A DNA stretch of 12,021 nucleotides from an uncultured Sphingomonadaceae bacterium (lineage in GTDB: Bacteria > Pseudomonadota > Alphaproteobacteria > Sphingomonadales > Sphingomonadaceae), in contig CAKZSF010000028.1 in assembly GCA_937920575.1 (NCBI GenBank), positions 1 through 12,021 of the forward strand. The letters run 5' to 3'. Made by a program: the position numbers and the translations under genes. Positions 6,126 to 12,021 of this stretch are shown here, one piece after another. A model generated the notes under the pieces. It saw nothing but the letters and a program-made list of their open reading frames with translations. It searched no databases and was not told the origin of the DNA. Position 1 is the first letter of the stretch. Every line of letters starts with the position of its first letter.

Positions 6126-7279
6126 GCCAGCTTCTTGGCTGCCCATTCGCGACCACCCAGACCGAAGGCCAGAGCGCCTGCAACCGCAGCACCGATGATC
6201 AACGCCAGCAGAGCGTTGCCTGGCAGCATGCCACCAATGTCGGTTTTCTGCAGACCCATAACGGTGAACAGAATGATCGTTGCCCAGCGCACGATGCCGC
6301 CAGCAGACGACCCTTCCGAAGCGCCGCCGACCAGCTTGGCCAGCAGGTTAGCAATCAGGAAGCCAGCACCGATGATGACTGCGCCGAAGACAACCTTGCC
6401 GCCCAGCTCAAGCACTTCCTTCATGATCGAAGTCAGCTCTGGGAAACCCAGTCGCGTTGTTGCGGCAATTGCGAAGAACAGAATGATCGCAATTTGCACG
6501 ACACGAGCGATCACAGATGAAGCGGTCGTGCCTTCTGGCAGCAGATCCGTCTCACCCAGTGCACGGTCGACACCCAAGCCGCCAAGCAACTCGGTCAGCA
6601 AGTTCACGACGAATTTGCTGATGAAGTAGCCGAGGCCCAACAGGATGCCCGCAGCGATGATGTTCGGAATCGCGCTCAGGATCATGCTCAGCATGTCGCT
6701 GGCAGGGCCAGAGATTGATTCGATGTTGAGCACACCCAGCGCGCCGATAGCGACCGGAATTGCGATCAGAACATAGACAATCGTGCCGATCGTGCTGCTG
6801 ATTGCAGTGTTGCCGGTGACGTTGTCGACACCGCCCTTGTTGGCCCATTTGTCGAGATCAACCGTTTGCATTGCCGTGACCGCGATGTCGCGAACGATGC
6901 CGGCGATCATAAGACCAACGAACAGCATGATGCCTGCGCCAATCAGGTTAGGCACAAAATCAACGATGTTGGTCAGCAATGAATTGATCGGGCCCGCCAC
7001 TGCGTCCAGATCAAGCACGTTGAGCACTGCCATCAGACCGAACAGCCAAATGATCAGGCTGACGATCTTACCCAGTGATGCGCCGACGCTTTGCCCGCTT
7101 GAAGTGTCGCGCTGAAGAAAGCTGATATTGTCGACCAGCTTTGCAAACGCCCACTTGGCGATCTTCGCCAGAACCCATGTGACGACGAGAATGATAACGA
7201 CAGACAGTGCGGTCTGACCGTACTCCATCGCCAATTCCGGGCTAAAACGATATCCGCCCAACATTTTTCCAAAATCCAT
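6101..7279 (-). CDS. CmpX-like mechanosensitive-channel-family membrane protein with TM-helix repeats
   Basis: The 392-residue inner-membrane protein contains repeated units of the conserved TM-helix type. Similar blocks occur at about 65-140, 160-235 and 252-317, each with a hydrophobic helix, a V/I-L-N-L/I stretch or equivalent, a GP-x-LL-x-I or related loop and a second Gly-rich helix. Compare GPINSLLTNIVDFVPNLIGAG (97-117) with the block at 191-211. A fourth partial unit (328-380) ends in the AFGLGGREWA motif typical of CmpX-like proteins. Such proteins are annotated as mechanosensitive channels and are linked to envelope stress in Pseudomonas, but no MscS beta-domain is visible here. It is transcribed divergently from the peptidase gene. 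Family is fairly sure; channel activity is inferred. Confidence 0.85.
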   Translation of the reverse strand: MDFGKMLGGYRFSPELAMEYGQTALSVVIILVVTWVLAKIAKWAFAKLVDNISFLQRDTSSGQSVGASLGKIVSLIIWLFGLMAVLNVLDLDAVAGPINSLLTNIVDFVPNLIGAGIMLFVGLMIAGIVRDIAVTAMQTVDLDKWANKGGVDNVTGNTAISSTIGTIVYVLIAIPVAIGALGVLNIESISGPASDMLSMILSAIPNIIAAGILLGLGYFISKFVVNLLTELLGGLGVDRALGETDLLPEGTTASSVIARVVQIAIILFFAIAATTRLGFPELTSIMKEVLELGGKVVFGAVIIGAGFLIANLLAKLVGGASEGSSAGGIVRWATIILFTVMGLQKTDIGGMLPGNALLALIIGAAVAGALAFGLGGREWAAKKLAEWDKKSK

Positions 7280-7405
7280 GATTAAACCCCCGATGTAGAA
7301 GAAACGAACATGTCCCTTAGCGAATTCTTTCCCATGTTACAAAAGGGCTGGCCAAGAAATTACAAGGTGTGACAAATAGGGGTACACCAAGGGGGAGGCT
7401 CAGCA
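7280..7405. other. Divergent intergenic region between channel and peptidase genes
   Basis: This 126-base gap must hold promoters for both flanking genes. I see two TTACAA copies about 24 bases apart on the plus strand, and a GGTGT...ACACC interrupted inverted repeat near 7366-7388, but no convincing -35/-10 pair on either strand. A strong GGGGGAGG ribosome-binding site at 7391-7398 serves the plus-strand gene. Confidence 0.5.
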
Positions 7406-8569
7406 ATGCTGACGGCGCGAATTCAAAGCATCAAAATCTCGGTTTGGGCGGTGGCCATGGCGGCTCTCACTGTGCTCGCCACGCCTGCGCTGGCGCAGGA
7501 AGACGAGTATCGCGACCCCCAAGAGCCGCGCTGGTCAATCGCAATCCACGGGGGTGCCGGCACGATGCGGCGCGACTCCATGACAGAGCAGCAGCAGGCA
7601 GATTACAAGGCTGCTTTGCAAAAGGCGCTCGATACCGGGGCGGCGATTCTGAAGGACGGCGGCACTGCATTGGATGCGGTAGAGGCAACGATTCGCCTGA
7701 TGGAGGATGATCCGCGCTTCAACGCTGGCAAAGGCGCGGTCTTTACATGGGAGGGCACCAACGAGCTCGATGCCTCGATCATGGAGGGCAATGGCCGCAA
7801 CGCGGGCGCGGCGACCGGCGTCACCCGCACGCGCCATCCGATCTCGCTCGCGCGCAAAGTCATGGAAGACAGTCCGCATGTGTTCCTCTCTGGCGCAGGC
7901 GCAGACCAGTTCGCACGCGAGCAGGCATTGGAACAGGTCGATCCGGCATTCTTCGAAACCGAGCGGCGCAAGGACGCGTTGGAGCGTTTCAAGGCGTCGC
8001 AAGTCAGCACGCTCAATGATTCTGGGGATGACGATTACAAATTCGGCACGGTTGGCGCGGTCGCGCTCGATCTGAACGGCAATCTGGCGGCGGGCACATC
8101 AACCGGCGGAATGACGGGCAAGCGCTGGGGCCGCATCGGAGATAGCCCTGTGATCGGCGCAGGCACCTATGCCGACGATCGCAGCTGCGCTGTCTCGGCC
8201 ACGGGCTCTGGCGAGTATTTCATCCGTGTGGGCGTGGCGAAAGAAATTTGCAGCCGGCTCTACGCGCGTTTCCGGCGCGAGATCGATGTGGCCCAAGCCA
8301 CAGTTCCGCTCGATGCAGAGGGATTCCCGACATATATCATCCACGCCTCTGAAATGATCCTGACGCAGGCTCAAGTGCAAGAGGAAGTCGACTCCGTGAT
8401 GCAAGAGGTCGGCGATCTGGGGGGCGATGGCGGGGTGATTGTGACCACACCGATTGGCTACACAATCTACAGCTTCAACACCGAAGGTATGTATCGCGGC
8501 CGTGCGGACAGCGACGGCTTAAGCGAAGTGGCGATCTTTGCTGATGAAGTCACCGACCCGGTGGAATGA
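7406..8569 (+). CDS. Exported isoaspartyl peptidase/L-asparaginase (Ntn-hydrolase, family T2)
   Basis: Enzymes of this family self-cleave and then hydrolyse beta-aspartyl dipeptides and L-asparagine. The 387-residue product has a signal peptide (Arg5/Lys10, hydrophobic 11-27, ALA-QE at 28-32, cleavage after residue 30), so it probably acts in the periplasm. The mature part starts with the conserved WSIAIHGGAGT (43-53). The autocleavage site is Gly214-Thr215 in KFGTVGAVALD, so Thr215 becomes the N-terminal nucleophile of the beta subunit. The substrate-binding TSTGGMTGK motif is at 231-239, followed by GDSPVIGAGTYAD (245-257). The start is supported by GGGGGAGG 7 bases before the ATG. It is the only plus-strand gene in the window and ends directly against the convergent GNAT stop. 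Confidence 0.94.
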   Translation: MLTARIQSIKISVWAVAMAALTVLATPALAQEDEYRDPQEPRWSIAIHGGAGTMRRDSMTEQQQADYKAALQKALDTGAAILKDGGTALDAVEATIRLMEDDPRFNAGKGAVFTWEGTNELDASIMEGNGRNAGAATGVTRTRHPISLARKVMEDSPHVFLSGAGADQFAREQALEQVDPAFFETERRKDALERFKASQVSTLNDSGDDDYKFGTVGAVALDLNGNLAAGTSTGGMTGKRWGRIGDSPVIGAGTYADDRSCAVSATGSGEYFIRVGVAKEICSRLYARFRREIDVAQATVPLDAEGFPTYIIHASEMILTQAQVQEEVDSVMQEVGDLGGDGGVIVTTPIGYTIYSFNTEGMYRGRADSDGLSEVAIFADEVTDPVE

Positions 8570-9037
8570 TCAGAGCCGAATATCCATGCAGACGCTGAAC
8601 TCGTCAGAAACGTAGTCGCCAAACGGTTCGCATTCGGCAAAGCCGTGTTTCTGGTAAAGCCTGTGCGCCGGAACGAACGGATCGGGTCGTCCGGTTTCAA
8701 GGCCCAGCCAAGTGTAGCCACGATCTTTGGCGACGCTGAGCAAATGCAGCAGAATCGCCTCACCCGCGCCTTGCCCGCGAAATTCTGGCGCGGCGCGCAT
8801 GGATTTGAGCTCTCCGCGTGCTTCATCAAGATGCTTGATCGCACCGCATGCTGCCAGTCGGTCTGCGTCCCATGCGGAATAGAACGTCACATCCGCCTCG
8901 CGCAGCCGCTCGACCGGCATCGCGTGGATTTTACACGCTGGCGACCATTGGTGCATTTCATTCAGGTGCAGCTGCAACAGGGCGCAGACATCTTCGCCCT
9001 CCAGATCGTCTTCGATTATGGAGAGATTCGCGCTCAT
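8570..9037 (-). CDS. GNAT-family N-acetyltransferase
   Basis: The product is 155 residues, a single GNAT domain. The strand ELKSMRAAPEF (76-86) leads into the acetyl-CoA loop RGQGAG (87-92), and PAHRLYQKHGF (123-133) forms motif B. The acceptor is unknown. The open frame continues much further upstream, but that part is out-of-frame shadow of the desaturase gene; the ATG at 9037 starts exactly where homology to GNAT begins and overlaps the desaturase stop as ATGA. The stop (8570-8572) touches the stop of the convergent peptidase gene with no base between, leaving no room for a separate terminator. It is the last gene of the chain starting beyond 12021. Confidence 0.9.
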   Translation of the reverse strand: MSANLSIIEDDLEGEDVCALLQLHLNEMHQWSPACKIHAMPVERLREADVTFYSAWDADRLAACGAIKHLDEARGELKSMRAAPEFRGQGAGEAILLHLLSVAKDRGYTWLGLETGRPDPFVPAHRLYQKHGFAECEPFGDYVSDEFSVCMDIRL

Positions 9038-9927
9038 CGCCCACCCAATTCGCAATCGCGCGCCTCGAGAATGGGTCGCATTTCGCGATAGGCAGCGGGC
9101 GTGTTGAGCAGCGGGATATAGGGGTGCAGGTGGTGAACCGTGTGATACTCCATCCACATCGACCCAATTGCTCCGACTTTCGATTTCCAGCTCTTCGTAT
9201 TGCGATAACGCCCTTCGCTCATGCCGGGGCTGTGCGGTGCCCAAGACAGGAAGAAGATCAGATAGGTCATGGCAATCTGATAGGGCAGCCACCAGAGCAG
9301 CAGCGCTTCCAATGCAAAGCCATTCCAAGCCAGCGCCCCGAGAATGGCGATAAAGGTGAGCCGATAAGCGACGACCACAAGGATTAGATCCTCACGCCCT
9401 GCCCGCATGAGCGAAGCAAGATAGTCTTGGTTGCGCTTCGCATCGGGTTGCCGCTGCCGGATGCTGCCCCAGATCGCGGCCCATGCGTTGGGCGCGTGGC
9501 TGGTGATGTCGACATCCAGTTCGAGGTTGTTGGTGTGGCGGTGATGATCAAGATGGCTGATGCGCAGCACCTGATAGGGATAGATGATCATCCAGCTGGT
9601 CGCATGACCCACCGCCTCGTTCAGCCAGCGCAGCTTTTGTCCGGGCCTTGCAATAATGTCGTGCTGTGCGTCATGCGTTGGCAGATAGACCAGCGACATG
9701 TTGAGCGTCGCGACGATAAAGCCCAGCCACAGTGGGATCGTGCCGCTTAGCACCAGCGGCCACAGCGCGAGCCAGCAAACCAGATTGCCGAACGCCCACA
9801 CAACGATCTCCCACGGGAAGCGTGTGGAATATTTGCGCGCGATTTGCAGTTCCAACTTGCGCAATTGCGGTTCAGGCAATTGGCGCAGTTCGTCGACGGT
9901 CAGGGCTGTGCTCGGCGGTTCGCTCAT
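9034..9927 (-). CDS. Membrane fatty-acid-desaturase superfamily protein, carotenoid-hydroxylase-like
   Basis: This 297-residue inner-membrane di-iron enzyme has all three histidine boxes: HDAQH (85-89), HLDHH (125-129) and HTVHH (262-266), with an additional His at 232. Hydrophobic stretches lie near 40-60, 64-82, 181-202 and 205-230. Proteins of this shape desaturate acyl chains or hydroxylate carotenoid rings (CrtR type); the short length and the HHLHPYIPL tail favour a CrtR-like hydroxylase, but the substrate is not certain. The ATG at 9927 overlaps the stop of the small membrane-protein gene (ATGA), and its stop overlaps the GNAT start. The frame extends upstream without any coding character, so the longer form is rejected. 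Carotenoid synthesis would draw on the MEP pathway encoded by ispG. Confidence 0.88.
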   Translation of the reverse strand: MSEPPSTALTVDELRQLPEPQLRKLELQIARKYSTRFPWEIVVWAFGNLVCWLALWPLVLSGTIPLWLGFIVATLNMSLVYLPTHDAQHDIIARPGQKLRWLNEAVGHATSWMIIYPYQVLRISHLDHHRHTNNLELDVDITSHAPNAWAAIWGSIRQRQPDAKRNQDYLASLMRAGREDLILVVVAYRLTFIAILGALAWNGFALEALLLWWLPYQIAMTYLIFFLSWAPHSPGMSEGRYRNTKSWKSKVGAIGSMWMEYHTVHHLHPYIPLLNTPAAYREMRPILEARDCELGGR

Positions 9928-10118
9928 ATCCAGCGACCTCTTATTTGCGCGATCAGACCCCAGCCGCCGCCGATAATCAGCGCGAAAGTCAGTGTCGACA
10001 GTCCAAACGGCGCACTCAGCCCGATTGCGTCCATGCCTTGCGCGATCACCGGCACAAGGAAGGCAAATGCAAAGATCAGCGGAAGCACCGCAATAATGAG
10101 TTTGAGCAGCCTCTCCAT
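9924..10118 (-). CDS. Small hypothetical membrane protein
   Basis: The product is about 64 residues with two hydrophobic helices (about 5-25 and 40-58) joined by a short GMDAIGLSAPFG loop, and a basic C-terminus ending in RGRW-I. I recognise no named family, though similar tiny proteins seem common in related genomes. The start at 10118 is preferred over an ATG three codons earlier (10127) because AGAGG lies about 9 bases before it but directly abuts the earlier ATG. The stop overlaps the desaturase ATG as ATGA. A structural or accessory role beside the desaturase is a guess. Confidence 0.75.
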   Translation of the reverse strand: MERLLKLIIAVLPLIFAFAFLVPVIAQGMDAIGLSAPFGLSTLTFALIIGGGWGLIAQIRGRWI

Positions 10119-10159
10119 CACTCCCATCCTCTAGCAAAAAATCCGGCGTTTGTCGTCTA

Positions 10160-11080
10160 TCAACCTGCGTCGCTGAATTTGTCTGCCTTGCGTTTGCCAA
10201 AGCGCATGTCGCCTTCCAACTTGGCGCGCAATTGGGCGTAATAGGCCTCCAAAAACGCGTGTTCATCACCGGCACCCGGATCCCAGCCGATCTTGTTGCA
10301 AATGGCCGCATGCACATCGGCCATGGCGGCAGGCTGGCCCTCGCGCAGAACCTTCTCCAGCACTTTCACTTCATACTCGCCATAGATCGCCAGCTCTTCA
10401 TCGCTGAAAAGATATTGCGCGCCGCTGACGGTTGATTTGCCATCCGCGGCAGCCCCGCCAGTGCTGATCGCGACATCCAGCGTGTTGCGCGGATCCTCCA
10501 CCACCCAAGTGCCTGCGATCAAGTCGCCCGCGCGCAGATTGTCCTTGTTAAAGAACGGGAACAGCAAAAAGATCATGCTCCAGAACATAACCAGCCACAG
10601 TGAATAGCCGCCATCCTGCCCGATTATGTTCATGATCGATTGCACGATAATCAGCTGGATCGGCATAAAGAACTCGATATCGCGCAGCAAATTGCGCGCG
10701 ACCACCGCCGCGGGAGTCAGCTTGCCGCCATCGCGCGACGCGACGCGGATTTTGGAGAGACGCTTGCCCGGTGTCGCCCCACGCGAACCGATCTCGAAAA
10801 ACAGGAAATAGCCGTTCCACAACACAAACAGGAACAGCGTCTGGACGACCATCATGAATTCGGAAAAGCTGCTGGATTGGTCTTGCTCACTGCCGAGCAG
10901 GCTAAACACCAGAACCGTCGCGATCGACACGCCGATCAGAATCATGAAATCGATCAAGAAGGCACCCAGACGTGTGCCCTTGCTGGCGATGGTGAGCGAC
11001 AGGGCGAGCCCCTCTGGCGTCACCAGCTCTCGCCGGCGTTTGTCGTTGTCTTGTCTGGCCAGAGATGTTGCCGCGGTCAT
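10160..11080 (-). CDS. RDD-family membrane protein
   Basis: The 306-residue product has an RDD domain at about 28-196. The first helix carries Arg37 and Asp44 (RLGAFLIDF), then a helix at 77-96, the GATPGKRL motif at 101-108, and paired helices at about 136-153 and 159-177. NKDNLRAGDLIAGTWVV (178-194) closes the domain. About 110 mostly polar residues follow (197-306), a cytoplasmic or periplasmic extension of unknown role. RDD proteins are poorly characterised membrane proteins, in some cases ion transporters. The ATG overlaps the SpoIIM-like gene stop as ATGA. In many alphaproteobacteria this pair sits in MoxR/DUF58 gene clusters, so such genes may lie beyond the window edge; that is inference. 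Confidence 0.88.
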   Translation of the reverse strand: MTAATSLARQDNDKRRRELVTPEGLALSLTIASKGTRLGAFLIDFMILIGVSIATVLVFSLLGSEQDQSSSFSEFMMVVQTLFLFVLWNGYFLFFEIGSRGATPGKRLSKIRVASRDGGKLTPAAVVARNLLRDIEFFMPIQLIIVQSIMNIIGQDGGYSLWLVMFWSMIFLLFPFFNKDNLRAGDLIAGTWVVEDPRNTLDVAISTGGAAADGKSTVSGAQYLFSDEELAIYGEYEVKVLEKVLREGQPAAMADVHAAICNKIGWDPGAGDEHAFLEAYYAQLRAKLEGDMRFGKRKADKFSDAG

Positions 11081-12021
11081 GTGCTCGCTTCCGACTTCTC
11101 ACGGCCCGCCAGCAGGAACAGCGCCAGCCAGAACACCAACATGACACCACCAATGATCAAGCGCCCCGCGCTGTCACCGACCAGTTGGCGGAAGAATCCT
11201 TCCAGAATGGCGGCCGCGACCAGCATGATGATCGCGCCGACCATCACCAGCGCGCCTCGCCGGCCGGCCTCTGATGCGGCGCTCAGGATTGATCGATTGC
11301 CAGGGAAGGCCATGCTGCGGCCAATATGCAGGCCCGCCGCCCCAGCCAGCAGGATCGCGAAAATTTCGGTCGTTCCGTGGACAGAAAGCCACGCGCTGAA
11401 TTCGAGGATAAGCCCGGCCTCCCAATGCAGCCACAGCATCGCGCCCAGCATCACCATATTGTGCATCAACAGCATCAGCGTGGGTAGGCCAAAGGCAAAG
11501 CCCAAGGCGAAGGCCAGAATGCACACGCTGGCGTTGTTGTCGAACAAATAGGCAGCGAAATAGGCGAGACCCTGCGCATCATCTTCGCCCGCCATCACTG
11601 CCATCAATTCCTCGCGGGATGCGCCGGGCACGCGCCCGCCCGCCATCTCTGCCGAGACGAAGGCGAAATACCAGTCGGGATCGCCCGCGACCAACAGCCA
11701 ACCGACGATAACGCCCGCCACCATCACTGCAAAAGCAATCCAGATATCGAGCGCGATACCGCGTACGGCTTTGCTCCAGTCGCCAGCGAGATAGTCGCGA
11801 AACCAGTCGAACAAAGATGTCTGTGGCCCATAGACCTGAAACCACGCTCGGCGCACCAGCCCATCAAGATAGGCAAGAGTCGAATTGTCGAGTGTCGTTT
11901 CGCGTGCGACCGACAGGCTGGATGCCGCCATGCGGTAGAGCGCAGGCAGTGCGAGCAAGTCTTCATCGGAAATGCGTTTGACGCGACCTTTCTCCATCGC
12001 CGTGACAATGGCGTCGAGCCG
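11077..12021 (-). CDS. SpoIIM/DUF95-like membrane protein, 5' end outside window
   Basis: The visible frame encodes 314 residues. A soluble N-terminal part (DEDLLALPALYR, then a helical region) is followed by about five or six membrane segments in the C-terminal two thirds. The segment HGTTEIFAILLAGAAGLHIG is the family signature of stage II sporulation protein M-like proteins, which in non-sporulating bacteria accompany MoxR ATPase/DUF58 genes. An ATG at 11997 could be read as the start, but the frame is open to the window end and the upstream residues RLDAIVTA match the usual N-terminus of the family, so the true start lies beyond 12021. The stop overlaps the RDD gene start. Function in this organism is unknown. 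Confidence 0.88.
   Translation of the reverse strand, partial: RLDAIVTAMEKGRVKRISDEDLLALPALYRMAASSLSVARETTLDNSTLAYLDGLVRRAWFQVYGPQTSLFDWFRDYLAGDWSKAVRGIALDIWIAFAVMVAGVIVGWLLVAGDPDWYFAFVSAEMAGGRVPGASREELMAVMAGEDDAQGLAYFAAYLFDNNASVCILAFALGFAFGLPTLMLLMHNMVMLGAMLWLHWEAGLILEFSAWLSVHGTTEIFAILLAGAAGLHIGRSMAFPGNRSILSAASEAGRRGALVMVGAIIMLVAAAILEGFFRQLVGDSAGRLIIGGVMLVFWLALFLLAGREKSEAST

Noticed and set aside
7280..7405. EcfG-type stress promoter (GGAAC-N18/19-CGTT) for the channel gene
   Set aside because: GGAAA and CGTT occur on the minus strand but the spacing is about 21 bases and the -35 is imperfect.
9038..9328. 97-residue N-terminal extension of the second GNAT frame
   Set aside because: It is the out-of-frame shadow of the desaturase C-terminus; the ATG at 9037 gives a normal GNAT length.
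9928..10317. 130-residue N-terminal extension of the desaturase frame
   Set aside because: It overlaps the small membrane-protein and RDD genes in another frame, lacks coding character, and the ATG at 9927 fits the ATGA overlap.
10640..11551. 303-codon plus-strand open frame opposite the RDD and SpoIIM-like genes
   Set aside because: It spans the antisense of two recognised genes and has no domain or plausible ribosome-binding site.
11077..11997. Complete SpoIIM-like gene starting at the ATG at 11997
   Set aside because: The frame continues open to the window end with residues typical of the family N-terminus, so the gene is 5'-partial.

Overview
The window looks like ordinary chromosomal DNA of a GC-rich alphaproteobacterium, most likely Sphingomonadales (Erythrobacteraceae-like). 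This rests on the style of the IspG, SDR, CmpX-like, RDD and SpoIIM-like proteins, a Caulobacter-type SigF/NrsF pair, and dense gene packing with many 4-bp ATGA/GTGA overlaps. Taxonomy is inferred from protein recognition alone. I see no tRNA, rRNA, CRISPR array, IS element or phage gene.

Layout: 13 of the 14 protein genes are on the minus strand, so they read from right to left. (1) 12021 to 8570: a coupled chain of a SpoIIM/DUF95-like membrane protein (5' end outside the window), an RDD-family membrane protein, a 64-residue membrane protein, a tri-histidine membrane desaturase/carotenoid-hydroxylase-like enzyme, and a GNAT acetyltransferase. (2) 7406 to 8569, plus strand: an exported isoaspartyl peptidase/asparaginase whose stop codon abuts the stop of the convergent GNAT gene. 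(3) 7279 to 6101: a CmpX-like channel family protein with internal repeats. (4) 6043 to 4529: a second GNAT gene followed by a short-chain dehydrogenase. (5) 4494 to 2436: a stress module made of a candidate SigF promoter, a DUF2282 (BufA1/bufferin-type) secreted Cys-containing peptide, DoxX, ECF sigma factor SigF and its membrane anti-sigma factor NrsF. (6) 2325 to 1: ispG of the MEP isoprenoid pathway, a multi-pass membrane protein and the N-terminal third or so of an FAD/NAD(P)-binding oxidoreductase, joined by 4-bp overlaps.

The most interesting part is region 5. The DUF2282 peptide and DoxX are typical members of bufferin (gig-type) operons, which normally also encode a DUF692 (MNIO) modifying enzyme and a DUF2063 partner. 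Both are absent here, and the peptide/DoxX pair is instead fused into one predicted transcription unit with sigF-nrsF. A box GTAACT-N16-CGAA upstream closely matches the SigF promoter I recall from Caulobacter (GTAACC-N16-CGAA). The unit would therefore be a self-activating metal/thiol-stress operon. A second notable site is a possible leaderless promoter placing the ispG transcription start at or next to its ATG, beside a 14-bp perfect inverted repeat.
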